NCBI GenBank assembly: GCA_003212925.1
Contig: QCOL01000002.1
Location: 1-64,000, forward strand
DNA: 64,000 bases
Direction: 5' to 3'
Source of the DNA: Pelagibacteraceae bacterium AG-430-P08
Lineage (GTDB): Bacteria; Pseudomonadota; Alphaproteobacteria; Pelagibacterales; Pelagibacteraceae
Every line of letters begins with the position of its first letter. Position 1 is the stretch's first letter. Below are positions 29,597 through 37,865 of the stretch, piece by piece. A model generated the notes under the pieces. That model was not told where the DNA came from, made no database searches, and was given only the letters and a program-made list of their open reading frames with translations. The position numbers were made by a program, and so were the translations under genes.

Positions 29597-29615
29597 GCTA
29601 ATAATAATCATTCGC
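29597..29615 (+). promoter_or_regulatory. Fur-box-like site upstream of the 8-cysteine mini-protein
   Basis: GCTAATAATAATCATTCGC matches 15 of 19 positions of the classical Fur box GATAATGATAATCATTATC. It lies 46-64 bp upstream of the ATG at 29661, where a promoter would be expected, and a similar half-site AATCATTCTC occurs about 25 bp further upstream. Alphaproteobacterial Fur/Mur proteins may prefer different sequences, and in AT-rich DNA such matches occur by chance, so the assignment is tentative. Confidence 0.4.
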
Positions 29616-29660
29616 ATGAATAACAATTGAAATAAGTTTATTTATGATTATTTTTTTCTT

Positions 29661-29840
29661 ATGCAAACAGAAAATTATAATTGTAAAAAATGTGGACTAA
29701 CAATTTCTTCAACTTGCTCAAAGTGTGATAAAATTGTTGACGTTGAAGTCCTTGATGATGGTTGTATTGTTCAGAAAACAAAATGTTTAGACTGCGCAAA
29801 TGCTCCAGTAATTAAGGATGTTTGTGAGCAACAAAAATAG
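29661..29840 (+). CDS. 59-residue eight-cysteine zinc-ribbon-like protein
   Basis: ATG 29661 opens a 59-residue frame ending at TAG 29838-29840. It contains eight Cys: three CxxC pairs at C8/C11, C19/C22 and C42/C45, plus single C35 and C55. The first two pairs look like a small zinc ribbon; C42/C45 and C55 could form a second site. Acidic residues cluster at 29-33. It is not a known ribosomal protein or rubredoxin. The patterned cysteines and a purposeful upstream region argue for a real gene. Metal storage, metal delivery or nucleic-acid binding are all possible; no function is claimed. Confidence 0.6.
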   Translation: MQTENYNCKKCGLTISSTCSKCDKIVDVEVLDDGCIVQKTKCLDCANAPVIKDVCEQQK

Positions 29841-29871
29841 TTTACGATAAAATTAAATAAGATTTATAGGA

Positions 29872-30312
29872 TTAGTTAAGTCCCCAAGAATTTTCTATTT
29901 TGACCCAGCCTTTAAAATTATCAGTTTTTATCTTACACCAATTATTTTTACAATTTTGAATCAACAAAACTCTACCCTTTTCTATTTTTGCTAAAGGCTT
30001 TGAAAAATTTGTTGGTTTACTAAATAAGATTTTATCTGTTTTAGGTATAATGGAATTTACTTTTTTGAGTTGAGAGACGTGTATCCATCCGCTATTATTT
30101 TTGAGATCAATAATCCTCCTAAAATTTTCTTTCTTATCAATCTGCTTTATAGGTAAATTAATTTTATTATAAATAAATTTAATAGGATACTCAAATCCTG
30201 GACCATATCTAACATTAACTTTACTTTTTTTTAATGAGAGAAAAGTGTCATCTGCAAAAACGTTAAATGGAAAAAAAAACAAGATTAAAATTAAAAAATT
30301 TAATTGTTTCAT
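29872..30312 (-). CDS. Secreted bacterial SH3-domain protein
   Basis: This 146-residue protein has a signal peptide (about 1-20, ending VFAD) and two SH3_3/SH3_4-like repeats: SKVNVRYGPGFEYPIKF followed by SGWIHVSQL in the first, and GRVLLIQNCKNNWCKIKTDNFKGWVKIENSWG in the second. Such periplasmic SH3 domains bind peptidoglycan peptides or mediate protein contacts in the envelope. Two Cys in the second repeat (QNCKNNWC) could form a disulfide. It lies 14 bp after moeB on the same strand and is probably the last gene of that operon. Alphaproteobacteria often carry such a gene; the exact role is unknown. Confidence 0.8.
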   Translation of the reverse strand: MKQLNFLILILFFFPFNVFADDTFLSLKKSKVNVRYGPGFEYPIKFIYNKINLPIKQIDKKENFRRIIDLKNNSGWIHVSQLKKVNSIIPKTDKILFSKPTNFSKPLAKIEKGRVLLIQNCKNNWCKIKTDNFKGWVKIENSWGLN

Positions 30313-30326
30313 TATTTAGTGACACC

Positions 30327-31064
30327 CTATTTCTTATTAAATTTAACTTTTCTAAAATTAAGATTTAAAAGATCTATAATTAATATTTGATTTTTCAAGT
30401 TTCGCCCAATTTTTACAATCATTTTCAAAGCTTCATTTGCTTGGGTTGTACCAACAATTGATGCAGTTGTGCCTAAAACTCCCTCAAATTCACAATTTAG
30501 GTCATCATCTAAAATCTCAGTTTCCTGGTAGAAACTTTTTAAAGAAGCTGTTTTTTTATCATTAAAATCAAATGTAAATACATGACCATCAAATTTACTA
30601 ATTGCTCCTGTTATTAATTTTTTTTTTAATTTTTTACAATAATCATTTATTAAAAATTTAGTTTTAAAATTATCTGTCCCATCGATTATAATTTCATAAT
30701 TTTTAATAATATTTTTGATATTATTCCTATCGAGTCGTGATTTGTAAGTTTTAATTTTGGTAGATGGATTTATTTCTCTTAGTTTTTTTGCAGCTACACT
30801 AACTTTTGATTTTTTAATATCTTTAGAAGTAAATAAGCTTTGTCTATGAATATTAGAAAGATTTACGATATCGTTATCAATAAGACCAATATACCCAATA
30901 CCAGCTCTTACTAGATTTTCTGCAGCAGGACAACCTAAACCTCCAATACCAACGATTAAAATTTTAGAGGATAAAATTTTTTTTTGACCTTTCGCACCTA
31001 TATTTTTTAAAACTAATTGTCTTGAGAATCTTTCAATTTGAGATTTGTTAAGACTTTCTCTCAT
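30327..31064 (-). CDS. moeB: HesA/MoeB/ThiF-family ubiquitin-like-protein adenylyltransferase
   Basis: This 245-residue E1-like enzyme activates the C-terminal glycine of MoaD or ThiS by adenylation. The nucleotide-binding loop GIGGLGCPAAENLVRAGIG and the following DNDIVNLSNIHRQSLF are classic; DGTDNFKTKFLINDYC follows. The CxxC zinc pairs of E. coli MoeB are not evident, and the C-terminal rhodanese domain is absent. Its ATG overlaps the dut stop (ATGA). MoeB and ThiF cannot be told apart by sequence alone; the symbol is the common annotation for this position. Confidence 0.85.
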   Translation of the reverse strand: MRESLNKSQIERFSRQLVLKNIGAKGQKKILSSKILIVGIGGLGCPAAENLVRAGIGYIGLIDNDIVNLSNIHRQSLFTSKDIKKSKVSVAAKKLREINPSTKIKTYKSRLDRNNIKNIIKNYEIIIDGTDNFKTKFLINDYCKKLKKKLITGAISKFDGHVFTFDFNDKKTASLKSFYQETEILDDDLNCEFEGVLGTTASIVGTTQANEALKMIVKIGRNLKNQILIIDLLNLNFRKVKFNKK

Positions 31065-31498
31065 TTACCAGTTGAACCAAACCCCCCTGTCCCCCTTACT
31101 GACTCAGGAAGTTTATCCTTTTCTTCTAAATCCATTTTTATAACCGGAGTTAAAATCATTTGTGCAATTCTATCGTTATTATTGATCTTAAAGTTTTTGT
31201 TACCATGATTAAATAAAATAACTTTTATTTCTCCTCTATAATCACTGTCAATTGTACCAGGTGTATTTAAAACACTGATATTATTTTTTGCCGCTAATCC
31301 TGATCTTGGTCTAATTTGAATTTCATATTCCTTTGGGAATGCAACTGATAATCCAGTTGGTATTAGGCATGACTCTCCTGGCTTTAATTCAATTGATTTA
31401 TCTATATATGCCATTAGGTCCATACCAGATGCACCATTAGTTTTATATGATGGTAATTTTACAGAAGGTTTTAATTTTTTTACTAAAACTTTAATCAT
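31061..31498 (-). CDS. dut: Deoxyuridine 5'-triphosphate nucleotidohydrolase (dUTPase)
   Basis: This 145-residue trimeric dUTPase hydrolyses dUTP to dUMP and pyrophosphate. Conserved motifs are visible in order: GASGMDLMAY (motif 1), RPRSGLAAKN (motif 2), GTIDSDYRGEI (motif 3), RIAQMI (motif 4) and RGTGGFGSTG at the C-terminus (motif 5). The gene overlaps coaBC by one base and moeB by four, indicating tight coupling. Confidence 0.97.
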   Translation of the reverse strand: MIKVLVKKLKPSVKLPSYKTNGASGMDLMAYIDKSIELKPGESCLIPTGLSVAFPKEYEIQIRPRSGLAAKNNISVLNTPGTIDSDYRGEIKVILFNHGNKNFKINNNDRIAQMILTPVIKMDLEEKDKLPESVRGTGGFGSTGK

Positions 31499-32697
31499 CA
31501 GTTTAAATGATTAATGATTTTTTCAACTAATTCATCTGAAATTTCTGATTTAGATTTATATTTAAGTCTCTCTATTTTTTTATCTTTATAAAGAATTGAT
31601 ACCTCATTAAAATCTGAGTCAAAACCAATTGATTTATTTGATACATCATTTGCAACTATCCAGTCACAGTTTTTTTCACTTAATTTTTTATAAGCATAGT
31701 TTTCTAAATCATTTGTTTCAGCTGCAAAGCCCACCACAAGTTCTGGTCTTAAGGAGTTATGATTAGAGATACAATCAAGAATATCTACATTTTTCTCTAA
31801 TTCTAAACTAATTTCATCCTGTTTCTTTATTTTTGTTCTAGAAGCCTCTTTCACTTTATAGTCACACACTGCAGCGGAAAATATTGCAACATCAGCTGGC
31901 AAACTTTTAAGTGTCGATTGAAACATTTCTTCAGCAGTTTCAACCTTGATCAAATTGATATTATTATTTATTTCTAAATTTGTTGGTCCTGAAATTAAAG
32001 TTGTTTCAAAACCCTTTTTTGATAATGATTTTGCAATTTCATATCCTTGTTTACCACTTGATTTATTAGATATATATCTTACCGGATCAATGTACTCTTT
32101 TGTTGGTCCCGCGGTCACAATTGCCTTGAATTTATTTTTTTGTTTTAAACTTTTTAAATAAATTTTAAGCTTATTTATTATCTCTTTTGGTTCTGACATT
32201 TTACCTTCACCATATTCTCCACATGCCATATCTCCAATTTCAGGGCCAATTAATTCATAGTTATAAGTTTTAAGTTTTGTAATACTTTGTTTAGTAGATT
32301 GATGTTCCCACATTCTTACATTCATTGCAGGAGCAATAAAAATTTTTTTATTTGATGCAAGAGCAACAGTTGAAGCTAAATCGTCTGAATTTCCATTAGC
32401 AAGTTTTGATATTGTATTTGCTGTTGCAGGTGCAATTAAAATAAGGTCTGCCCATCTTGAAAGACTAATGTGATCCATTTCTACTTCATTTTCTATACTA
32501 AAAAGATCCTGATAAACTTTAGATTGAGATAATGAAGTAATTGAAAGAGGTGTTACAAATTCAGCACCACTTTTAGTGAGAATTGTTTTAATAATTACAC
32601 CATCCTTTTTTAAAAGTCTGATTAATTCAAGACTTTTATATGCAGCTATACCTCCACAAATTATTAGTAAGATTTTTTTATTGTTCAAGTTACTCAT
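31498..32697 (-). CDS. coaBC: Bifunctional phosphopantothenoylcysteine decarboxylase / phosphopantothenate-cysteine ligase
   Basis: This 399-residue flavoprotein catalyses two steps of coenzyme A synthesis. The CoaC half (about 1-185) has GGIAAYKSLELIRLLKKDG, active-site His in MDHISLSRWADLILIAPATANT, PAMNVRMWEH and the catalytic Cys in GDMACGEYGEGKM. The CoaB half (about 190-399) opens with AIVTAGPTKEYIDPVRYISN and contains AAVCDYK. It is 8 bp downstream of ubiB on the same strand. Length is normal. Confidence 0.97.
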   Translation of the reverse strand: MSNLNNKKILLIICGGIAAYKSLELIRLLKKDGVIIKTILTKSGAEFVTPLSITSLSQSKVYQDLFSIENEVEMDHISLSRWADLILIAPATANTISKLANGNSDDLASTVALASNKKIFIAPAMNVRMWEHQSTKQSITKLKTYNYELIGPEIGDMACGEYGEGKMSEPKEIINKLKIYLKSLKQKNKFKAIVTAGPTKEYIDPVRYISNKSSGKQGYEIAKSLSKKGFETTLISGPTNLEINNNINLIKVETAEEMFQSTLKSLPADVAIFSAAVCDYKVKEASRTKIKKQDEISLELEKNVDILDCISNHNSLRPELVVGFAAETNDLENYAYKKLSEKNCDWIVANDVSNKSIGFDSDFNEVSILYKDKKIERLKYKSKSEISDELVEKIINHLN

Positions 32698-32705
32698 GAA
32701 GTGAA

Positions 32706-34283
32706 TTAAAATACCAATAGACCAAAAATTACAAGGACTAAAAAGCCAATAATAGATTGATTTCTAAAAGCAGTCATTTCTGATTTTTTTGTATTCAAAG
32801 CGGTATAAGAGTTTGAATTTTGTGGAATTTGACCACTAGCTAAATATGTTAGAGCTTGGTTAGCTTTATCCATTATTTCTGGAAATTCTGGTAATCTTTT
32901 AATAACTTCCGAAGTACTTTGAATTGTCTCATTAATTGTGGTCATAGGATCTTTTGTTTCTCTTAACCAATTTTCTAGAACAGGTTTAGATGTAGTCCAA
33001 ATGTTTGTATTTGGATTTAATTTTCTAGCGACACCTTCCACAACAACCATTGTTTTTTGTAACATCAGAAGTTGAGGTTGTGTTTGCATGTTAAATTTTT
33101 CTGTAACATCAAATAATTGTTTTAATAATTTGCCACCAGAAATATCTTTAACTGTTTGGCCAAAAATCGGTTCACCAATTGATCTTAGAGCTTGAGCAAG
33201 GTCATCTATCGGAACCTCTTTAGGAACCAGTCCAGCAACTAAATGCACCTCTGCTACTTTACGATAATCTCTTTGGATAAAACCAAATAGTATTTCTGCC
33301 AAAAATCTTTTACTCATTTTGTCAAGTCTGCCCATTATTCCAAAATCAATTGGAACTATATGACCATTGTTATCTATAAATATATTTCCTTGATGCATAT
33401 CAGCATGAAAAAACCCATCTCGCACCGCATGTCTTAGAAAATTTTGGATTATATCGTTTGCAATTTTTTCAGTATTCAAATTTCTTTTTTTTAATTGATC
33501 AGTTTCTCTAATAGAAACTCCATCAACCCAATCTAATGTCATTACATTTTCGCTTGTAAAATTCCAATAAATTTCAGGAACTCTAAATCCAACATCATTT
33601 TTGGTGTTTTCAGCGTACTCATTAGCTGCGGCTGCTTCAAATCTTAAATCCATTTCTAAATTTGTTATTTCTTTAAGCAAGAAAACTACTTCAACCAATT
33701 TCAATCTTTTTGTCTTTTTGATAAGCGACTCTACTAAAAAAGCAAAAAGCATAATTGCATCAATCTCATCATTGAAAATTTTTTTTATGTTTGGGCGTAA
33801 AATTTTTATAGCAACATCTTTGATAGTCCCATTATCGTTGATTTGAGCCTTATGAACTTGAGCTATTGAGGCTGCTGCAACCGGCTCACTTAAATTGATT
33901 ATTGAATTATATGTCTCATTTCCTAAATCATTTTTTAAGATTTCTTTAGCTTGTATAAGTGAAAAAGGTGGCAACTTATCCTGAAGATTTTCAAGTTGTT
34001 TTGAGAGGCTTTCTCCAATTATATCTGGTCGCGTAGCTAAGAATTGCCCCAGCTTTATAAAAGTTGTACCCATAGATTCCAAAGTATCTGATAAGCGTTC
34101 GCCTTCACTTTTATTTGAGTCCTTTTTTTTTGGTGAAAAAGATATTGATAAAAATTTAAATAATAATGTGATTGCTAATGGTGGTTTTTGAAATTTTGAA
34201 ATTATCTTTAATATATCCGAACTAGCTATTTTTCGTCCAAGTTTAAGTAAAGTTATAAATTTTTTTATCATTAAACTTTCCAA
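32706..34283 (-). CDS. ubiB: UbiB/ABC1-family ATPase-kinase required for ubiquinone biosynthesis
   Basis: This 525-residue atypical kinase-like protein supports ubiquinone synthesis. Family markers are the KxGQ motif in FIKLGQFLATRPD, the Ala-rich nucleotide loop EPVAAASIAQVHKAQ, the catalytic-loop-like FFHADMHQGNIF and the metal motif IDFGIMGRL. The C-terminus has one clear membrane helix (GFLVLVIFGLLVF) rather than the longer pair seen in some relatives. It overlaps ubiE by 13 bp and precedes coaBC, an order conserved in Alphaproteobacteria. Confidence 0.95.
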   Translation of the reverse strand: MESLMIKKFITLLKLGRKIASSDILKIISKFQKPPLAITLLFKFLSISFSPKKKDSNKSEGERLSDTLESMGTTFIKLGQFLATRPDIIGESLSKQLENLQDKLPPFSLIQAKEILKNDLGNETYNSIINLSEPVAAASIAQVHKAQINDNGTIKDVAIKILRPNIKKIFNDEIDAIMLFAFLVESLIKKTKRLKLVEVVFLLKEITNLEMDLRFEAAAANEYAENTKNDVGFRVPEIYWNFTSENVMTLDWVDGVSIRETDQLKKRNLNTEKIANDIIQNFLRHAVRDGFFHADMHQGNIFIDNNGHIVPIDFGIMGRLDKMSKRFLAEILFGFIQRDYRKVAEVHLVAGLVPKEVPIDDLAQALRSIGEPIFGQTVKDISGGKLLKQLFDVTEKFNMQTQPQLLMLQKTMVVVEGVARKLNPNTNIWTTSKPVLENWLRETKDPMTTINETIQSTSEVIKRLPEFPEIMDKANQALTYLASGQIPQNSNSYTALNTKKSEMTAFRNQSIIGFLVLVIFGLLVF

Positions 34284-34975
34284 CCACTATGTATAGATAT
34301 TATTCCATTAGAGAAATTCCTATAATTGCATTTTTTAAATTTATTCATTTTCATATAATCTAAAAGTTCCTCTTGATTGATAAAATTATCAATACTTTCA
34401 ATAAGATAATCATATGGCTCTCTTTGTCCGACAACGTATTTACCAATTAAAGGAATTAATTTTGAATATTTTTTGTAGATTAATTCCAAGTTTTTATTTT
34501 GTATTTTGGAAAATTCTAAACAAAAAAATCTTCCACCTTTTTTTAAAACTCTATATGCTTCTGATAGGGATCTATTTAAATCTTTAGTATTTCTTAGGCC
34601 AAAACTAATTGTATAAAAATCAAATGTATTGCTTTCAATGGGAAGTTTTTCTGCATTAGAGATTATCCATTTTACATTTTTGTAATTTTTAAGCTTTTCC
34701 TTTCCTTTAGCCACCATTCCTTTATTTGGATCAATACAAACAATATGATTATTAATATCTGTGTTATCTAAATAAAGTTTTCCTATATCTCCAGTACCAC
34801 AAGCAACATCAACCAAGCTTTTATCTTTTGATGGCCCTATCATATTAATTAAACTTTTTTTCCAAAGCCTATGTATTCCGAACGACATAAAATCATTCAT
34901 TAAATCATATTTATCAAAAACTTGATCAAATACGCCTTGAACACGTCCTCTTTTATTTTGAAGATATTGTTGCAT
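34271..34975 (-). CDS. ubiE: Ubiquinone biosynthesis C-methyltransferase UbiE
   Basis: This 234-residue class I SAM methyltransferase methylates the quinone ring (2-octaprenyl-6-methoxy-benzoquinol to its 3-methyl form). The N-terminus has VFDQVFDKYDLMNDFMSFGIHRLWK, motif I DVACGTGDIG, and ISFGLRNTKD followed by EAYRVLKKGGRF. It is divergent from mutM with a 33-bp gap, and with ubiB and coq7 it shows ubiquinone as the respiratory quinone. Confidence 0.96.
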   Translation of the reverse strand: MQQYLQNKRGRVQGVFDQVFDKYDLMNDFMSFGIHRLWKKSLINMIGPSKDKSLVDVACGTGDIGKLYLDNTDINNHIVCIDPNKGMVAKGKEKLKNYKNVKWIISNAEKLPIESNTFDFYTISFGLRNTKDLNRSLSEAYRVLKKGGRFFCLEFSKIQNKNLELIYKKYSKLIPLIGKYVVGQREPYDYLIESIDNFINQEELLDYMKMNKFKKCNYRNFSNGIISIHSGWKV

Positions 34976-35008
34976 TTTTAATTAATTATTTATTTAATAT
35001 AATAGTAA

Positions 35009-35872
35009 ATGCCAGAATTACCAGAAGTAGAAATAGTCCGACAATCTTTATTAAAAAATATAAAAGGTAAAAAAATCAACAAAGTTTTGGTTAGAAACAG
35101 AAACTTAAGATTTAAATTGGAAACTTCTTTTGAAAAGAAGCTAAAAAATAAATTCATTTTAAATATTAAAAGATTCTCGAAATATTTGATCATTGAGCTG
35201 GCAAATAAAAGTTTTTGTATAGTTCATTTAGGAATGTCAGGAACAATTCACATTCTTAAAAATAAAAGAGGCAATCTTCCCACCAACACTAGTTTTTATA
35301 ATTCACCAAATTTACCTAAAAATCACAACCATGTTGAATTTTTTTTTAAGAATATGAAGTTAGTTTATAATGATCCAAGAAGATTTGGTTACTTTCAATT
35401 TTTAAATAATTCTAATAGTCTGAAAAAAAAGTTTAAGAATTTTGGCCCAGAGCCTTTTGATAAAAAATTTAACCCGAATTATCTGGTTAATTATTTTAAA
35501 AAAAAGGATAAGAATATAAAAAATTTTTTGTTAGATCAAAATTTTGTATCCGGAATAGGAAATATTTATGCAAGTGAAATCTTATATCTATCTAAAATTA
35601 ATCCCTCTCTGTCAGCTAAATATCTCAAAAAAAATCAATGCATTAATATAGTTATAAATTCAAGAAAAATTTTAAAAAATGCTATAAAAAAAGGTGGCTC
35701 AACCATAAGAGACTTTAAAAATACCAGAGGTGACCAAGGTAATTTTCAAAAAGAGTTTAAGGTTTATGGTAGAGATAAACAAAATTGTAAAAGATTTAGT
35801 TGTTCAGGAAAAATTAATAAAATAACTCAATCAAATAGATCGACATTCTTGTGTGAAATGTGTCAAAAATAA
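35009..35872 (+). CDS. mutM: Formamidopyrimidine-DNA glycosylase
   Basis: This 287-residue bifunctional glycosylase/AP lyase excises 8-oxoguanine and formamidopyrimidines. The mature N-terminus PELPEVE gives the catalytic Pro and Glu. FGYFQF and NFVSGIGNIYASEILY (helix-two-turn-helix) are conserved. The C-terminal zinc finger reads NCKRFSC ... CEMCQK, with a C-x4-C first pair as in other alphaproteobacterial MutM rather than C-x2-C. The enoyl-CoA hydratase gene sometimes present between mutM and rpsT is absent. Confidence 0.97.
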   Translation: MPELPEVEIVRQSLLKNIKGKKINKVLVRNRNLRFKLETSFEKKLKNKFILNIKRFSKYLIIELANKSFCIVHLGMSGTIHILKNKRGNLPTNTSFYNSPNLPKNHNHVEFFFKNMKLVYNDPRRFGYFQFLNNSNSLKKKFKNFGPEPFDKKFNPNYLVNYFKKKDKNIKNFLLDQNFVSGIGNIYASEILYLSKINPSLSAKYLKKNQCINIVINSRKILKNAIKKGGSTIRDFKNTRGDQGNFQKEFKVYGRDKQNCKRFSCSGKINKITQSNRSTFLCEMCQK

Positions 35873-35923
35873 TAAATATAATATTGACCAGGCCCATTTA
35901 AGCAGCTATACCCCTGCAAAACT

Positions 35924-36184
35924 ATGGCCAATACAAAATCAGCAATAAAAAGAATAAGACGAATATCAAAGCAAACAGCGGTCAACAAAGCTAGAAAAAG
36001 TAGATATAAAAATGCTTTAAAAAAAATGAACGCATTGATAGAAAATAAAAAAAAACCCGAGGCATTAAAATTCTTACCCAAGTTGAATTCTGAACTAATG
36101 AAAGTTGCAAAAACCGGAATTGTAAAAAAACAAAATGTCTCAAGAAATGTTTCTAGAATCACAAGAAAAATTGCTTCATTGTAA
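35924..36184 (+). CDS. rpsT: 30S ribosomal protein S20
   Basis: This 86-residue, highly basic three-helix protein binds 16S rRNA. ANTKSAIKRIRRI at the N-terminus and AVNKARKSRYKNALK are the family's conserved blocks; RNVSRITRKI closes the protein. It lies 51 bp after mutM. The mutM-rpsT-dnaA order is a recurring alphaproteobacterial arrangement. Confidence 0.97.
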   Translation: MANTKSAIKRIRRISKQTAVNKARKSRYKNALKKMNALIENKKKPEALKFLPKLNSELMKVAKTGIVKKQNVSRNVSRITRKIASL

Positions 36185-36458
36185 TTGTTCTATACCTCAA
36201 GTTGATTCAACTCAAAGCATACGCATCATGTATTAGATATGGATGTTAATTTACAATATTTAGAATTAGTAAAAAAATAATATATTTTATTCAATTAAAA
36301 ATTTTATTTTTTTTCGATGCATAAAAATTGTTTTTGTCAAAGAAATTTTTAAAAAAAAATTTTACACAATCATAGATTTTATTTTTTTTTATCAAAAAGA
36401 AATAATTTGTTGCAATAATTTTATTATAGATCTAACTGGAGTCTCTCCAAAAAAAAAA
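36185..36458. other. rpsT-dnaA intergenic region: AT-rich, no clear origin
   Basis: This 274-bp stretch contains no gene. Its centre (36270-36420) is strongly AT-rich with long A and T runs. Only one weak DnaA-box-like nonamer was found, TTTTACACA at 36360-36368 (two mismatches to TTATCCACA). A short palindrome AGTTGATTCAACT lies near the rpsT end. A 5-bp hairpin TGGAG-TCT-CTCCA (36437-36449) stands just before dnaA and holds the only SD-like GGAG, 17 bases from the ATG. This may be a promoter/regulatory region for dnaA; a replication origin cannot be supported from it. Confidence 0.5.
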
Positions 36459-37865
36459 ATGATTAACACATTTACTAATAAAAACTTAGAAAGATTGGGT
36501 TTAGATTGGGAACTTATTCAGTCTGAATTGAGATTAAAATTAGGAACAGAAATTTATGAAAGTTGGATTAAAAAAATCAACTTAGTAGAAGAATTTAATA
36601 ATTATATTTTGTTGTCTGTGCCAACTAGATTTATTAGAGATTGGATTACATCAAGATATTTAGATCAAATATTACAAAATATAAAAAAACATAAAAAAGA
36701 AATTATAAGAATAGAATTTAAGATAATTGAAAATAGAGATAAAAAAACTAAAAGCTCAATTAATCTTAGCCAAACAGTTAAAGATGAAAAAGTTTCTTTT
36801 ATAAAAGATACTCATCTTCAATATACTCGAATAGATCCAAATAAAAGATTTGAAAATTTTTTAACTGGATCAAGTAATAAAATAGCATTTGAAGCCTCAT
36901 TAAAAGTTTCTGAAAATTTTTCATACTATAATCCGCTTTATATCTATGGGGGTGTGGGACTTGGAAAAACACACCTTTTAAATTCTATTGGTCATCAAAT
37001 GAATAAGAATAAAAAAGTTATGTTTATTTCTGCTGAACGTTTTATGTACCAATTTGTTAAGTCAATAAAATCTAATGAAATGGTTAAATTTAAAGAATAT
37101 TTTAGAAATACAGATGTGTTGTTAATAGATGATATTCAATTTATGAATGGAAAAGAGGCTATGCAAGAGGAGTTTTTTCACACTTTCAACGCACTTTTAG
37201 AAAAAGGGTCGCAGATAATTGTTTCTGCAGACAGACCTCCAAATAAGTTAATGAGAATTCAAGAAAGGATTAAATCCCGCTTCTCTGGAGGGTTAGTAGT
37301 TGATATTCAAAAACCCGAATATGATCTTAGAAAAAAAATTTTAAATCATAAAATCAATGAACTTACTACTTTGTACTCAGAGAAATTAAATATTTCAGAT
37401 GAGATTCAAGATTTTATAAGCACAAAGATAAAAACAAATATTAGAGAATTAATTGGAGCAATAAATCGTATTGCATCCTTTTCAAGAATTTATAATAAAT
37501 TGCCAACTTTAGCTGAAACAAAAATTGTTTTAAAAGACTTGTTAAACTTGAATGAGAATAGTGTGAATATTGATATAATCCAAACAGTTGTTTGTAAGTT
37601 CTTTAAAATCAGTAAAAATGAAATGTTATCCTCTAGAAGATCCAGATATTTAGTTAGACCTAGACAAACAGCAATTTATTTAACAAAAATTTTAACTACA
37701 AAATCTTTACCTGAAATTGGACGAGAATTTTCAAATCGAGATCATACGACAATAATCCATTCTGTAAAAACTATTGAAAAGTTAAAGGAAAATAATCCGG
37801 AGATGAATAATAACATCAATAAATTAAAAAATATAATTTTGTATAACAAGCAAGATGAAATTTAA
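36459..37865 (+). CDS. dnaA: Chromosomal replication initiator protein DnaA
   Basis: This 468-residue AAA+ initiator has domain I (about 15-85), a short linker, the AAA+ domain with Walker A GGVGLGKTH at 164-172 and Walker B LLIDDIQF near 215-222, and the DNA-binding domain IV with RPRQTAIYLTKIL and the signature FSNRDHTTIIHSVKTIEK near the C-terminus. It binds DnaA boxes and opens the origin. dnaN follows, overlapping by 11 bp, so initiator and clamp are translationally linked. Confidence 0.98.
   Translation: MINTFTNKNLERLGLDWELIQSELRLKLGTEIYESWIKKINLVEEFNNYILLSVPTRFIRDWITSRYLDQILQNIKKHKKEIIRIEFKIIENRDKKTKSSINLSQTVKDEKVSFIKDTHLQYTRIDPNKRFENFLTGSSNKIAFEASLKVSENFSYYNPLYIYGGVGLGKTHLLNSIGHQMNKNKKVMFISAERFMYQFVKSIKSNEMVKFKEYFRNTDVLLIDDIQFMNGKEAMQEEFFHTFNALLEKGSQIIVSADRPPNKLMRIQERIKSRFSGGLVVDIQKPEYDLRKKILNHKINELTTLYSEKLNISDEIQDFISTKIKTNIRELIGAINRIASFSRIYNKLPTLAETKIVLKDLLNLNENSVNIDIIQTVVCKFFKISKNEMLSSRRSRYLVRPRQTAIYLTKILTTKSLPEIGREFSNRDHTTIIHSVKTIEKLKENNPEMNNNINKLKNIILYNKQDEI

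Noticed and set aside
36360-36368. TTTTACACA as a DnaA box
   Set aside because: Two mismatches and no companions nearby; such matches are expected by chance in DNA this AT-rich.
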